Assembly (NCBI RefSeq): GCF_027244095.1
Contig: NC_069670.1
Coordinates: 20,945,820-21,009,819 of the forward strand
Source of the DNA: Hemicordylus capensis
Taxonomy: Eukaryota; Chordata; Lepidosauria; Squamata; Cordylidae
DNA length: 64,000 nt
Direction: 5' to 3'
This document shows, one piece after another, positions 1 to 11,574 of this stretch (the stretch's first letter is position 1; the number at the start of each line of letters is the position of its first letter). Below the pieces are notes generated by a model, which ran no database searches, was not told where the DNA came from, and saw only the letters and a list, made by a program, of their open reading frames with translations. The position numbers and the translations under genes are program-made.

Positions 1-1617
1 TCCAGGTAGACTATGTCAACTGGATTACCTTGATCCACACACTTGTTGACACTCTCAAAGAAGTCCAAAAGGTTGGTGAGGCAAGATTTACCTTTGCGGA
101 AGCCATGCTGGCTCACTCCCAGCAGGGCCTGTTCTTCTAGGTGCTTTACAATTTTATCCTTGAGGATGCTTTCCATCAGTATGCCCAGAACGGACGTTAG
201 GCTAACTGGCCTGTAATTTCCCGGATCGCCCCTGGATCCCTTTTTGAAAATCGGTGTTACATTTGCTACTCTCCAGTCCTCTGGTACAGAGCCCGATTTC
301 AGGGATAAGTTAAATATTTTAGCAAGGAGGTCAGCAATTTCACATTTGAGTTCTTTGAGGACTCTTGGATGGATGCCATCCGGCCCTGGTGATTTGTTAG
401 CTTTCAGTTTTTCCAGACAGTTTAGAACATCATCCCTTGTCACTTCTATCTGACTCAGCTCTCTAGCCTCCATCCCTAAAATGCCTGGTTCAGGAACAGG
501 CGTATGCTCAGTATCCTCTGCCGTGAAGACAGACGTGAAGAACTCATTCAGTTTCTCTGCAACCTCCATATCCTCCTTAATAATCCCTTTCACTCCCTCA
601 TTGTCTAATGGCCCAACCGCCTCCCTGGCAGGTTTCCTGCTTCTGATGTACTTAAAGAAGTTTTTGTTATTCCCCTTGATACTTTTGGCTAAATGTTCCT
701 CAAACTCTCTGCCTCCCTTATTGTCACCTTGCATTTCTTTTGCTAGAGTTTGTGTTTCTTTCTGTTCTCTTCGTTTGGACAAGCCTTCCAATTTCGGAAG
801 GAAGTCTTCTTCCCTTTTATGGCTTCGACGGTACCCGTTAGCCACGTTGGCATCCTCCTGGACTTAGTGGTACCTTTCCTCGTTTGGGGTATACAAGCTG
901 ACTGGGCTTCTAGTATTGTGGTTTTGAGTAAACTCCATGCATTCTGGAGCGAAGTGACTCTCCTGATTTTCCCCCTCAGCTTTCTTTTCACCATACTCCT
1001 CATTTGGGAGAAGTTTCCTCTTCTGAAATTCAAAATGTCTGTGTTTCACATCCTTGGTGATTCTCTCCCCGCATGTATGCTGAATTTGATGGCACTGTGG
1101 TCACTGTTCCCTAAAGGGTCAATGACACTGACATCACGCACCAGGTCCTGGTGTCACTCAGAATTAGATCCAAGGTCGCCTTCTCTCTGGTCGGTTCCAT
1201 GACCAACTGTTCTAGGGCACAGTCATTTAGTGTATCTAGAAATTTGACCTCTTTGTCCTGACTTGAATGTGAATTTACCCAGTCTATGTGTGGGTAGCTG
1301 AAATCACCCATAATTACAGCCCTGCCTCTCCTTGATGCCTCCCTGATTTCCTCCTGCATCTCCCAGTCACTGTCGGCATTTTGATCCGGAGGGCGTTAGC
1401 ACGTCCCCAGTAGTACGATTCCTTTCCGGCCTTGTATAGTCACCCACTGGGTTTCTGTGGAGGACTCCAGTCCACTTAGGTTTTCTAGCTTGTTAGATTC
1501 TATCCCTTCTTTAACATACAGTGCTACCCCTCCTCCAAGGCGCCCCTCCCTGTCCTTTCTATAGAGTTTATACCCAGGGATAACAGTGTCCCACCGGTTC
1601 TCACTGTTCCACCATGT
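1..1617 (-). mobile_element. CR1-clade LINE, ORF2 fragment (endonuclease to start of RT)
   Basis: Read on the minus strand, 1359 to 1111 encodes an endonuclease piece containing VIMGDFSYPHIDW and LDLILSDT, typical of CR1 apurinic endonucleases. Positions 1033-743 hold the linker with the WLTGTVEAIKGKKTSFRNW motif, and 480-1 the beginning of the reverse transcriptase. The same RT stretch recurs near 59940 in a second CR1. Several frame changes break the reading frame. The fragment runs off the left edge, so its 3' end is not seen. It is an old, non-functional copy. Confidence 0.85.
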
Positions 1618-1985
1618 TTATGTTATGTCCACTATGTCTAATCGAAACTATTGCTCATATTTTATTGTATTGTAATTTCTATCGAGAGTTGAGGCACTGT
1701 CTCTACCCTTATTGACCAGATTCTCTGAAAATCCTGATGACTTTTTCGTTAAATTTTTACTTGTGGATAATGATTCCCTTATTTCTTATACCATGGTAAA
1801 ATGCTGTTATATAGCCATTAGGGTGCGTAGCTCCTTGACTGATTCAAAGAGGAGCGCAGACTGTTCACAGACTGCTGTGATGATGATTGTTATCGCTCAA
1901 GTTTCTACTGTGATATTGTTTATTGGTCTGATACTTGTTTTTTGCTATTGCAACCTTTGTAATTTTTAGTTTTGTTCTTGGTTAA
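1618..1985 (+). mobile_element. LINE ORF2 C-terminal remnant (possible)
   Basis: The plus strand can be read as a C-x2-C...H-x4-C zinc-knuckle-like stretch (around 1625-1680) followed by a short alpha-helical tail that ends near 1830, then an AT-rich tail with TAAATAAATAAA near 1993. Such zinc-binding ends are common in squamate LINEs. I cannot assign the family. It may be unrelated AT-rich sequence. Confidence 0.3.
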
Positions 1986-2079
1986 TGATCGTAAATAAAT
2001 AAATTAAACTAAACAAGCTTAATTGAAGAAGACATAAAAGGTAGAGACTAAGCAGCATGGAGCTGATATATAGTGAACC

Positions 2080-2330
2080 GATCACAAACAGGAGAGCTTC
2101 ATGACCACGGGTGTAGCTGTAGTTGAGTGGATAGGTTCTCAGAACCCGGGCCCCCAACTGCATAGGAGCCCCCATCTTCACCCCTCTCTATCGAGGGACC
2201 ACCAGGGAGAGGGGCAAATCCTGTTCATGATGGTCTTCTACATGAGACTAGTTTGCCCCTGGGAGGCACACACAGACAGTATTGTGAGTTCACACCACAC
2301 ACAGCTTCAGGGCTAGCTGTTCATTAAGAC
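2080..2330. other. Stretch with no gene recognised
   Basis: A GC-richer piece starting at the wording 'ggtgtagctgtagttgagtg' resembles the ends of dispersed squamate DNA elements, but no terminal repeat or target duplication is clear. I see no supported coding exon. The interval 2330-2690 is likewise unassigned. Confidence 0.3.
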
Positions 2331-2696
2331 TTTCTGGGCCTTTTTAAAGTCATGGCCATGATGTGATGGTGGTACCCTGTAGCAGAAAACACCTCCTTCT
2401 TGACATTCCTCTCTTCCTCTTTTCACACTGGCTAACCTCATTCTTTTCTCAACCTGCAAGTATTTCTCCCAGCTTCCTCCCCATAGCCAGGCCTCATATT
2501 CCCTCCTCCTGTGCATGACAACTTCCAGCTGAAAGGAACAGTAGCTGTGGGAGGGACAGATGATCAGGTTCTCCTTGCGTGGTCAGATATTCCTCCATCA
2601 TAGGCCTTTTCAGAAGACTAAGGCATAGACTGATAGCAGAACCTCAAATCCAACAATTCATTTTCCTAATATAAACACTAAAACAACAACTTATAG

Positions 2697-2740
2697 ATAC
2701 TTTATTTATTATTATTTTATTTTATTTTATTTTATTTTTT
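2697..2740. repeat. (TTTTA)n simple repeat
   Basis: Runs of TTATTATTTTA followed by several TTTTA units. It lies just downstream of the 3' end of the minus-strand gene that stops at 2841, and on the minus strand it supplies several AATAAA hexamers that could act as polyadenylation signals. Confidence 0.8.
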
Positions 2741-2840
2741 TGCTTTCTTCCAGAAATTGGATAGACTGGGATAGGATTTATAAATTATTTGCTGGAAAGA
2801 TTATTCACTTTCCTTGGGATATGAGGCATCTGCTGCTTGG

Positions 2841-4164
2841 TCATGGAGCCTCCCACTTTCCTGATGGTTTTGGTGGCATCTTCCCAGATTTGGAAGAGGG
2901 AAATATTGGGGAGGAGGAAGGCATGTTTGCTGCATTCCCTGATTTTTGAGGAAGAGGAGCTGAAGCCTGCTTCTCAGGGAGCTTGACAGTTTTTGTTCTT
3001 CTCCCTCGGATCCCATCCCAGACTTGCTTGAAGGCAGAAAGAATCTTTTGCTTTTTTGTCCTAGGCCTTTCTTCAGAGCTGTGGAAGTCCTGGTCTTTCT
3101 TTCTTGCTGGGGCATGCTGGGGCTGGTGGGGCCTGGTGGGGCACTTCTCTGGGGCTGCCCTTTTCTTTTTAAACCACCTCATAAGATGGCAGCTAGCCTG
3201 GTTTGTGGTATTCTTCAGAGGTTGATACTTAATTTGGCTTGAAGACTCATGAGGGTCCTCCTGGTCCTCCTCCTGATCAGATTTGAGGTGGTATTTCCTG
3301 ATGCTACGGTCTTGCCCTCGAAGAGGCTCCTGAAACGCATTCACCTCCGTGTCCTCCAACGGCCCCCTTTTCCTGGCATGGCTCCTCTTGAGCCTTAAGT
3401 CCAAGTCATATCCACATGACCTAATATGCGCACCACCCATATACACATGGCCACCGTTCATGGTCAGTTGTGGGCCACTTGGCAGGTAAGGATCTTGCTG
3501 AGTATGGGGGTGGGAACAAGAGGATCTGCAGTGGGCACAGCCTGGGCAGACAGGGTGCTCCATGTGTGAAGGGGCTTCAGGAGGTCCCTGGAAGTCTGGG
3601 GCCAGTCCTACCATGACAGGCCTCTCTTCGTCTCTCTGCTCCGGATGGGGCATTGAAGGGATGGTTGTGGGCAGGAGTGGTTTGACTGGCATATCACAGG
3701 CTCTCCGCATTTGCTGCCCCTCTCTCAAAGCATGATGGCCCTGGTGGTCAAGAAGCGTGGCTGGAGTCTTTTGCTGGAGAGCACACTTCACATCACTCCC
3801 TGGCTGCCACCCCTGTGGCAAAGGGCCATCACCCTGGCGTCTGGGCACCACAGAGAACAAATTGGCCAAGGACTCAGAGTGGGGTGTGGGGCCCCCACAC
3901 AACTCTTGCAACTGCTTTTTATGCAAGTTGAATTCCACATTGTCATGGGCTGAAAATTCCCTGCAAAGCTCCTTGAGCCCGGGTCTACGGAGTCTGGGCA
4001 GGGTCCGCAAATAGCTGCCACCTTCCCATGGGGTGGAAGAAGATGAGGGGAGGGATCTCTCCAGCCGGCTTAACTGAGGAAGAGGCCCAATTGAGGAAGA
4101 GGTCCACGCACTGTTCAAAGAGGAGAAGGAGGCCAAAGTGGTGCTGGACAGACTGGACAAGATT
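2841..4164 (-). CDS. SPATA31/FAM205-like protein, large last exon
   Basis: This is the main coding exon, 441 codons without a stop, of a probable three-exon gene. The acceptor reads ttatttccaacag just upstream of 4164. It enters in phase 2, which fits the phase-2 donor of the exon at 5695-5755. The middle of the exon's N-terminal third has a charged segment with HKKQLQELCGG followed by SESLANLF. It resembles the conserved helix of SPATA31/FAM205 proteins, where a basic helix is followed by a G-P...ESL motif. The C-terminal half is very basic and low in hydrophobics (RWFKKKRAAPEKC, EERPRTKKQKILSAFKQVW), as in that testis-expressed family. I infer membership from layout plus weak motifs; it could be another fast-evolving basic protein. 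Joined length with the two upstream exons is about 505 residues. Confidence 0.5.
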
Positions 4165-4312
4165 CTGTTGGAAATAAGAATAATGGGTCAGTGGTGGAAG
4201 GAAGGAACGTGACTTTCCAAAGGGGAGAGGATGGATGAGAATTTCCACACTCCAGCTCTGGGAGGGTGTAGCAGACTCTGGAAGGAAGGACTCTTCCTCT
4301 CCTCACAAAGTT

Positions 4313-4506
4313 TGTAGCTCAGTAATAGCTCAGTAATAGAGCATCTGCTCTGCATGCAGGAAGTCCCAGGTTCAATTCCTGGCATCTCCAGGTAAGGCTG
4401 GGGAAAATTCCTGCTTGAAACCTTGGAAAGCTGCTTCCAGTCAGTGTAATACTGTGCTAGATGGACCAATGGCCTGACTCAATATAAAGCTGCTTCCTAT
4501 GTTCCC
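4313..4506 (+). mobile_element. Sauria SINE (tRNA-headed)
   Basis: The head is a tRNA-like promoter: gtagctcagtaatagagcat for the A box and ggttcaattcctggca for the B box. The body and tail end in cagtgtaatactgtgctagatgg...gctgcttcctatgttcc, the tail common to Sauria SINEs. It lies directly upstream of the large exon ending at 4164, inside the intron. Confidence 0.85.
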
Positions 4507-5694
4507 GCACAATGTGCTGCTGTAAGTAGCCACTTGGGGAGAGGCAAACTCAGGGAATCAGTGGTGAGAATTACAATCACCTATCTCATCCAGATTGTGT
4601 GACAAAAACACAAAACAGCTGAATTCAGCTCCTACCCTAGTCCAATGGCCTCCAGTGAGAAAATTTTTAGATAGTAATCTCTTTGGGACAATGATTTGCT
4701 TTTCTGTTGCTGTAAAGTGTAATGTGCTGTAAAGCACATTAATGGTGCTATATAAATAATACATAAGTAAATAATAGTTGCTTTATATCCATATGAGCTT
4801 GCACTGTGCTTAGCAACTTGCTGGCCTTTAAACCACAACTAAAAAACAACCACCACCCTTAAATGGTGTTGATATCAACAATGTCTTCAGCCTCTGGTGA
4901 TGAAACCTTCCAGGCAGGCTTGTTAAACAGTGAGTTCCCTGGTTGCCTGTGGTGAGTCTGGATGCACACACAATCCGGCTGGAAGTGACATAAAAAGTTG
5001 ATTCTTTTCTTTGGGGCCATCAGTGATGGGAAAGTCTGTCGGCAGCAGACCAGAGAGTAACAGAGTTTACTGGGTAGACACGCCTATGGGTTGTTTGGGG
5101 AAACCAGAAGTTGAAGTGAATCAAATCTTCCCCCCGCCCACCCCAGGGGAAAGCGTTTCCTAGCCTTTCTGTCTGTAAGAGACCTCTTACCATCGCCCAC
5201 CCACACGTCCCTCCTGACAGTGCGGTCCATCCCTTTTTCTGTCACTCCTTGGAGAGAACCCTGAGACCTGGCAGCTGCTGCTGCTGCTGCTCCCTCTCTA
5301 GAGGTCAGCACCTTGTGAGCAGATCACAAGTGTCTAGATCTTCTCCAAGGGATGGGATGTCCACATTTGTGGCTCTCAGCCTCCCTTGGAGAAGAAGATC
5401 AGCCTCCATGGCAAGGTCAGCACCTCAGACTGCTTTGGGGGCCTGGGGGGAAGTAGAGAATGTCAGGGCTCCTTGGACATACGACATGGCAGTGGATTAA
5501 GCTGACAGACCTCGATGGGCTTGGCCTGCCAGAACAATGGTGACCCCCTTCTGGGAGACACACCTCACGCTGTGGGACATCCAACAATGGCAGGATGCAT
5601 GCATGTGTGATGTCACACGCATTGGGGGAGCAGAGGGCCTAAGGCTGCAGCTGCTGAGTAGTGGCTCCCTTTGGATGCAGTGGCTATCACTTAC

Positions 5695-5755
5695 TTCTTC
5701 CTCCTCCTCTTCTGGTATCTGCCCTTCCCTGCTTTCCTAATAAATCTTGAGATTG
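5695..5755 (-). CDS. SPATA31-like gene, basic second exon
   Basis: A 61-nt exon inferred from splice signals: acceptor ttctttacag and donor GTAAGT. Entered in phase 1 from the exon at 6291-6423, it reads SISRFIRKAGKGRYQKRRRK and leaves in phase 2, which is what the large exon needs. In mammalian SPATA31 genes a short exon rich in Arg follows the membrane-anchor exon, so order and character agree. There may be a further small exon between this one and 4164; the phases do not require it. Confidence 0.45.
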
Positions 5756-5818
5756 CTGTAAAGAAGAGACAAGAGGCCAAGTGAGCTGGCTTGGGACAGC
5801 TCAGACTCCAAGTGCCCT

Positions 5819-5820
<2 letters not shown>

Positions 5821-5859
<39 letters not shown>
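5821..5859. repeat. (CA)n microsatellite
   Basis: About 19 CA units in an intron of the probable SPATA31-like gene. Confidence 0.95.
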
Positions 5860-5860
<1 letters not shown>

Positions 5861-6290
5861 CTCTAGCCCTCCCCCAGTGAAAATAAAGGCTGCTCACCAA
5901 TCAATGCATGCTGGATTTTTGTCCATTTGATTCTGGGGCCATAAATCTGTTCATGCTGAAGAAAAAAGCAGAAAGCATTGGGCAAGTGAAGGAGTAGGCA
6001 AAGGGCCAACCTCTTTCTCAGTCTCCACCCCCAACAGAGGCACAGAGTCCTCCCCTATTGTACCAGCCTCCACCCCTTGCTGCCTCTCAGGTCCCCACTC
6101 CCGTACCTGAGGGTCTGAGCCTCAGGAGCCAACCCTACTACATTGCTTTAATCCAAAAAGGCTCCTTTTAGGTTCACAACAGTGCACTAATGGGCAGGTC
6201 CACGTGGTCTTCTTGGATCATGCTGCAGATACAAGCCAGCCATGGGGACCCTGGAGCCAAATTGAGGCTCCTCTAACATCCTCCACTTAC

Positions 6291-6423
6291 AGCTGCCTCT
6301 TACGCATAAGTCTACAGCAGTCCAAACGAAGACCCAGAAAATGCTGGAAAGAGCCAAGAGATGCAGTAGCTCCAGTATGCAGCCACTACCACTACCGACC
6401 ACGTCCTCTAGGAGCACGAACAT
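6291..6423 (-). CDS. SPATA31-like gene, first coding exon with membrane anchor
   Basis: Starts at ATG 6423 with MFVLLEDVVGSG and has one strongly hydrophobic segment, LELLHLLALSSIFWVFVWTA (about residues 17-37). It stops at a perfect GTAAGT donor after 133 nt (phase 1). SPATA31/FAM205 proteins likewise begin with a short exon that carries a single hydrophobic anchor. No TATA box was identified. The start is chosen because it is the first ATG that puts the anchor in frame and meets the donor. Support is from splice signals and hydrophobicity only. Confidence 0.45.
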
Positions 6424-7360
6424 GGTGCTGCCTCTGGCTAGGCGAGCAAGAGCTGCTCTGGCAGTTTCTAGGCTGTGCCTGGACTCCCCTCCTGAAGTCA
6501 CGATGGCAACACAAATGCCTTTTGTGGCCTAGCCCTGCTTGGCCAAGGGAGTCCTCTGAAAACATAGATGAGACTTCACAATTAGGCAGGAGCATCACCA
6601 CCCCCAAATATGCACCTCCTCCCCACTTTGTGCAGGGGGGATCCTTGGGAAACACACACACACCCTCAAAGTCCATCCCCTTTCCTGCACCTGAGGCACA
6701 GCCCAGGCAGAATGGGAACATTCCACCACACAGGAGAAGCCACCTTAGTCTGTGCTTGGAACACATTGTGCAGATTAAGCAGATGTACCTGCTCTTGCGT
6801 ATCTTTGATCTTATTGATATTTCAAGATGCAGTCGGTGGACTGGGGAGGAAGGTCAATGACCTGACCCTTGAAGTGCTTCTCTAGCAGGCCCGCAGCTAG
6901 AGAAAAGCCGGTCACAGTCCTCTCTGCGGTCTGGGCTGCACCACTTCAGGCTACAGATGGGGGTTCACATGCCACCTATGTAGTAAACATCCAGCCAGAA
7001 ATTCAACAGGTCCCCAATACAGGGTTACAGACCACAACTACGTTCGAGGCCTTGCGTGCGAACCTCCGCTAGCGGCAAACTTGGTAAACACCAAACTTCT
7101 GCTTGAGTCCGTTTTCCTCTTGCTGTTTGGGGTTTTTTGACACCCCGGAAACAAGTTTCTTTGTCTGAAATGAAAAGGAAGCTTTTCAGGTGTTTGTGTG
7201 GCTTTCCTTTCCCCCATACATTTATGCATTTTAATTCTTCATCATACTTATTATCTATATATTTATTTCTCCTAGGCGTAGCCATCGCTAATCCCATGTC
7301 TCGCAAGCGTTCGTGAGCAGCTACCCATTAGCAACGGGGATGGGAGAAAATAGGGATGCT
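6424..7360. other. No gene recognised
   Basis: Upstream flank of the probable SPATA31-like gene. The part 7020-7330 has the mosaic look of an old DNA element, but I found no terminal repeats. Open frames here are short and lack family features. Confidence 0.4.
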
Positions 7361-7366
7361 GGATGT

Positions 7367-7367
7367 T

Positions 7368-7404
<37 letters not shown>
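7367..7404. repeat. (AAT)n microsatellite
   Basis: About a dozen uninterrupted AAT units. Confidence 0.95.
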
Positions 7405-7407
<3 letters not shown>

Positions 7408-7537
7408 CAAAATGTAAGGTCTGGGGAAAGTGATCAGCTGGTGTTGTCAAACTGCCAGGACTGGCCTCAGTGAATCAGCATCCATTTCTAAGTACCTCTC
7501 CAAATTGCTCAAGATGGCTGACGAGGAAATAAAAACA

Positions 7538-7538
7538 T

Positions 7539-7573
<35 letters not shown>

Positions 7574-7578
7574 TTTGA
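7538..7578. repeat. (TTTA)n microsatellite
   Basis: About ten TTTA units. Confidence 0.95.
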
Positions 7579-7599
7579 GACATTTAATATACCACCCAC

Positions 7600-7990
7600 T
7601 CCGAAGACAGGGCAGGGCACAAGACAGGCAGGGCACAAAAAGATGTAAACAAGGCAACATTAAAAATTACATTCTAAATTAATAACTAAAGTAACTAACA
7701 ACAACAAGGAAAACTACAGGGCAAAAGGACGCAATAGGCGTCCTTTGCGTCCATAGCAGCAGTTTGGGCATTGGCTTAGCACAGAGAGGAGCTCTGTTCG
7801 GGAGCTCCTCTCTTCTTCGCAAAAAATGGATTTTAGATCGCCCGACTGTCGCGGGCTGCTTCGGGTAAGGAAGTCTCGGCCAGCTGGGAGGGCGTGGGGG
7901 GGGGGGGAAGGCCAGAGGAAGTGGGGCGGGGGGGAAACTCTCCCCTACTAGCGCCCATTATCACAACGGGCCTGAAAACACTAGTGGTAC
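7600..7990. other. GC-rich unassigned stretch
   Basis: Contains long G runs (7898-7935) and ends with the wording 'gcgcccattatcacaacggg', which looks like the edge of a dispersed repeat. No coding exon or clear terminal repeat was found. Confidence 0.3.
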
Positions 7991-8100
7991 AATAAAGCCA
8001 CATATATTACTATTACTACAAATATTTATATACTGCGTATCAACAAAAGTTCTCAAAGTGATTGACATGGAAAAATAAATGATAAATAAGATGGTCCCTT

Positions 8101-8402
8101 ACATAGGAACCTAGGAATCTGCTTTCTACTGAGTCAGACCCTTGATCCATCTAGCTCAGGATTGTCTACACAAATTGGCAGCAGCTTCTCCAAGGCAGCA
8201 GTCTCCCTCAGACTTATCTTGGAGATGCCAGGGAGAGAATCTGAATGCAGGTGCTCTTCACAGAGCGGATCTATCCCCTAAGGGGGATATTTTCCACTGC
8301 TCAGATGTGTAATCTCCTCCCATCCAAATGCAAACCAGGGCAGTCCCTGCCTAACAAAGGGGACAATTCATGCTTGTTACCACAAGACCAGCTCTCCCAA
8401 TT
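8101..8402 (-). mobile_element. 5S-Sauria SINE
   Basis: Minus orientation. The 5S-rRNA-derived head (read on the minus strand: taccacaag... complement, with tgctTTGTTAGGCAGGGA...CTGGTTTGCATTTGGATGGGAG) lies at the right. The shared Sauria tail with ctactgagtcagac lies at the left. About 300 bp, well diverged. Confidence 0.85.
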
Positions 8403-8449
8403 AAAACCAATCATTAAAAAAAATACATTTTATTAAACAGGTTTTATTT

Positions 8450-9170
8450 TTTCAAAAACAAGTTAAAACATGTATTTATTTTTAGTTATTTGTACAAATA
8501 TTTATAACATATTTGTATCCCGCCCCCCACAAAATGCCAATCTCTTACAACAAAACCATAAAAACAACAAGTAAAAAGGTAAAAACATTACAACTTAAAA
8601 CTTAAAACAATGTTAAAACTATTAAAAATCATCAAACTATTAAAACAGTATCAAATTAAAAGCCTGGGTCAACAAATGTGTTTTGACTGCTTTTTAAAAA
8701 GTTGTCAGAGATGGGGAGGCTCTTATTTCATCAGGGAGTGTGTTCCAAGGCCTTGGGGCAGCAACGGAGAAGGCCCAGCCCCAAGTAACCACCAGAAGAG
8801 CCGGTGGGAACTGCAGACGAACCTCTCCTGATGATCTCAATGGGTGGTGGGGTTCATAGCGAAGAAGACATTCTCTTAAATACCCAGGGCGCAAGCTGCT
8901 TAGGGCTTTATAGGTTATAACCTAGACCTTGTATTTTGCCCGGAAACCTATCGGCAACCAGTGTAGATCTTTCAAGATAGGAGTGATATGGTCTCTCCGA
9001 GATGACCCAGAGACCAGCTTGGCTGCTGCATTCTGGACCAACTGCAGTTTCCGGACTAAGTACCAAGGAAGCCCCACATAGAGAGCACTGCAGTAGTCAA
9101 GTCTGGAGGTGACCAGCAGATGTACTACTGGAGAGTACATCTGCAGCATGAGGGAGAGGAGAGCTGCTGG
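8450..9170 (-). mobile_element. L2-like LINE, ORF2 C-terminal part
   Basis: Minus-strand translation shows APRPWNTLPDEIRASPSLTTF (8700-8780) and RKLQLVQNAAAKLVSGSSRR (around 9000-9060), both hallmark strings of the L2-type ORF2 C terminus, followed by a 3' tail rich in AT. A small piece of the same ORF2, with QKEQVHSLGVLLD, is at 9940-10018 beyond an inserted SINE and repeat. Confidence 0.75.
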
Positions 9171-9171
9171 T

Positions 9172-9468
9172 CTAGGGAGAGGAGATCTGGTCTTGTGGTA
9201 GCCAGCATGACTTGTCCCCTTAGCTAAGCAGGGTCTGCACTGGTTGCATTTGAATGGGAGACTTGATGTGTAAGCACTGTTAGACATTCCTCTCTCTGGG
9301 AAGAGCAGAAGATTCCAAGTCCCTCCCTGGCAGCGTATCCAAGATCGGGCTGAGAGAGATTCCTGCCTGCAACCTTGGAGAAGCCGCTGTCAGTCTGTGA
9401 AGACATACTAAGCGTGATACACCAATGGTCTGACTCAGTATATGGCAGCTTCCTATGTTCCTATGTAC
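9172..9468 (+). mobile_element. 5S-Sauria SINE
   Basis: Full-length copy. The head carries ttagctaagcagggtctgc and atgggagac, matching the internal promoter region of 5S rRNA. The tail ends gcagcttcctatgttcctatg. It interrupts the L2-like LINE. Confidence 0.9.
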
Positions 9469-9559
9469 TGTTCTGGAGTCATTTATCTCAAGAAACAGGC
9501 GCAGCTAGCGTATCAGCCAAAGCTGATAAAAGGCACTTCTGGCCACTGCCTCAACCTGG

Positions 9560-9930
9560 GACACCAGGAGGTTTTTCACACATGGCTCTGTGCCTCGGGG
9601 TATCTGAATAGCGAATCTGTTTCACAGCAGATTCGAGGCATTTTAATTCGAGAGATTAGATGGACCATTCGCATAGCCATCGGCACCTCCATCAACACCT
9701 TCGGGGAGAGCAGAAGCCCCGGAGGTTTTTTTTCAAAAGCTGCTGGAAATAGAAGATTTTATTTTTTTTACCCCGGACATAATTTGGGGGAAGGCAGAAT
9801 TTGCAGCCTCTATTCGGGGAGAATCAAAGTTCCTCTCTGTCCTGGTCCCTGATAGCTTGCAAGGTCCACATACTCACTGGATTTATGTGGACTGGCACAC
9901 TACAATCAGGAGTGGATTCGGGAGGGACTG
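9560..9930 (+). repeat. Unnamed dispersed repeat, copy 1 (inverted copy at 33705-34062)
   Basis: From 'caggaggtttttcacacatg' to 'tccacatactcactgg' and on to 'atcaggagtggattcggg'. The reverse complement of the same sequence, with roughly similar length and order of blocks, sits at 33705-34062. No tRNA or 5S head, no coding potential; probably a non-autonomous DNA element. Confidence 0.6.
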
Positions 9931-10030
9931 TCTGTAAAGCCTCCAGGGAGTGGTTTATGTCCAGAAGCACCCCCAGACTGTGTACCTGCTCCTTCTGGGG
10001 AAATGTGACCCCATCCATTACAGGCTAAAC

Positions 10031-10850
10031 ATGATAGTCAAACTGAAAACAGATCATGAAAAACAGACATAGAAACAGAAAAAACAGGCCTGTAAAGTGA
10101 GGTGGAAATAGTTCGTTAGAAATCAGACGTGTTCAAGAAAGAAGATTAACGACAAAAAAGTCCTGTAGTCGAACAGACGCAAGGTCCATGACGACCAAGT
10201 AAGAAACAAAAATGTGGACAATAGAATAGCAGGTATGGTAGTTTAGTGAGGGTGTTGTTGGAGCATACACAATCGGATTAAAGAGCCCCTCGAAGACACT
10301 TTGAAGGATTCTTGGTTTTTAACATGCAAAGAGGCATCACCGACAGAGGCTAAGGACCCCTCACCAAATTTCCATTTCCCGGTAGTTTGGCAAGAAATGT
10401 AGGAGTCAGTAATTGAGGGCTTTGTGAAGAAAATTCTGCCAGAGCCTCTGTGAGCCCTCGTGATGGCAACATGGGGGTAAAAAAGCCCTTTGCCTCTTCC
10501 TTGGCACCTGTGGGTGCCAGTCCAGAGATGGGTGTTGCTAGCCTTTCGACTCTTGCTTGCTTCAAAACCTATGCCAAGCAAGGTTCTATGGTCAAAGGAC
10601 TCTGCACCAGTAGGCCACAAGAGGTCACTACTGCCCAGCTGATTTTTAGGATGGCCAATGAAACTCGGTTGCTTTTAAGGGGCAAGGAACTTAAATGAAA
10701 CGGTTTTGTGTGTTTGAAATACCAGAATATAACCACCAACACACAGCAAGCTAATAGAGCTAAAAGCAGGGTTGCCTTCTCTGACTGAATCTATTCTTGG
10801 AGATTACTTTCCCCCAATATTTTCCACAATATCAAGCCACTAAAATCTCC
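10031..10850. other. No feature recognised
   Basis: Roughly 800 bp without a supported exon or a repeat I can name. Open frames on both strands are short and lack family features. Confidence 0.4.
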
Positions 10851-10852
10851 AA

Positions 10853-11143
10853 GAACATAGGAAGCTGCTATATACTGAGTCATACCCTTGGTCCATCTAG
10901 CTCAGTATTGTCTACACGGACTGGCAGTGGCTTCTCCAAGGTTGCAGGCAGGAGTCTCTCAGTCCTGTCTTGGAGATGCTGCCAGGGAGGGAACTTGGAT
11001 CCTAGATGCTCTTCCCAGAGCGGCCCCATCCCCTAAGGGGAATATCTTACAGTGCTCACATGTAGCCTCCCATTTAAATGCAAGCCAGGGCAGACCCTGC
11101 TTAGCAAAGAGGACAATTCATGCTAACTACCACAAGCTCTCCT
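10853..11143 (-). mobile_element. 5S-Sauria SINE
   Basis: Minus-strand copy with the tail at left (gaagctgctatatactgag) and the 5S-like head at right (gggcagaccctgcttagcaa). Confidence 0.9.
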
Positions 11144-11574
11144 CCAGGCTGGCTAATTTCCCCCAAACATTAAATTTTGCATGCATAAATAAATGCCAAA
11201 AAAACCAAACAAAAACCAAAGCAACATGCACTTGTTTAAAGCTTCCTGTTTATTTCAGATGAAGAAACTGGCTTCAGGGAGGGTGTAGGAAAGCAAAAAA
11301 ACCCGCCACAGAATAGGAAAACTGACTCAGGCGGAATTTTTTTTACCAAGTTCTTTAGATAAGGTTCAGATGTATGGTCTATCACGTCTCTGTGGTCTGT
11401 GACCCTCCTGGGGGTGGACAAAATCTACTGCCTAATATAGTTCTCAAAGAGCAAGTGAGGAATTTCCTGTTGCCTTTCTCAAGCCGCAAAAAAAGAACTC
11501 AAAAAATAAAAGTGCCCCAATGTTTAGGCATGCCTAAAGGTTCTAGCACATAGGTAGTCTTCATGATCCTTGCC

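Noticed and set aside
4313-4390. tRNA gene
   Set aside because: The tRNA-like A and B boxes belong to a Sauria SINE head: the SINE body follows directly and the cloverleaf stems do not pair well.
9186-9290. 5S rRNA gene
   Set aside because: Only the promoter half of 5S rRNA is matched and it continues into a SINE body. The same sequence occurs many times in the window.
10243-10620. Minus-strand ORF of 125 codons
   Set aside because: No domain, no splice context, no paralogue; the length is within chance.
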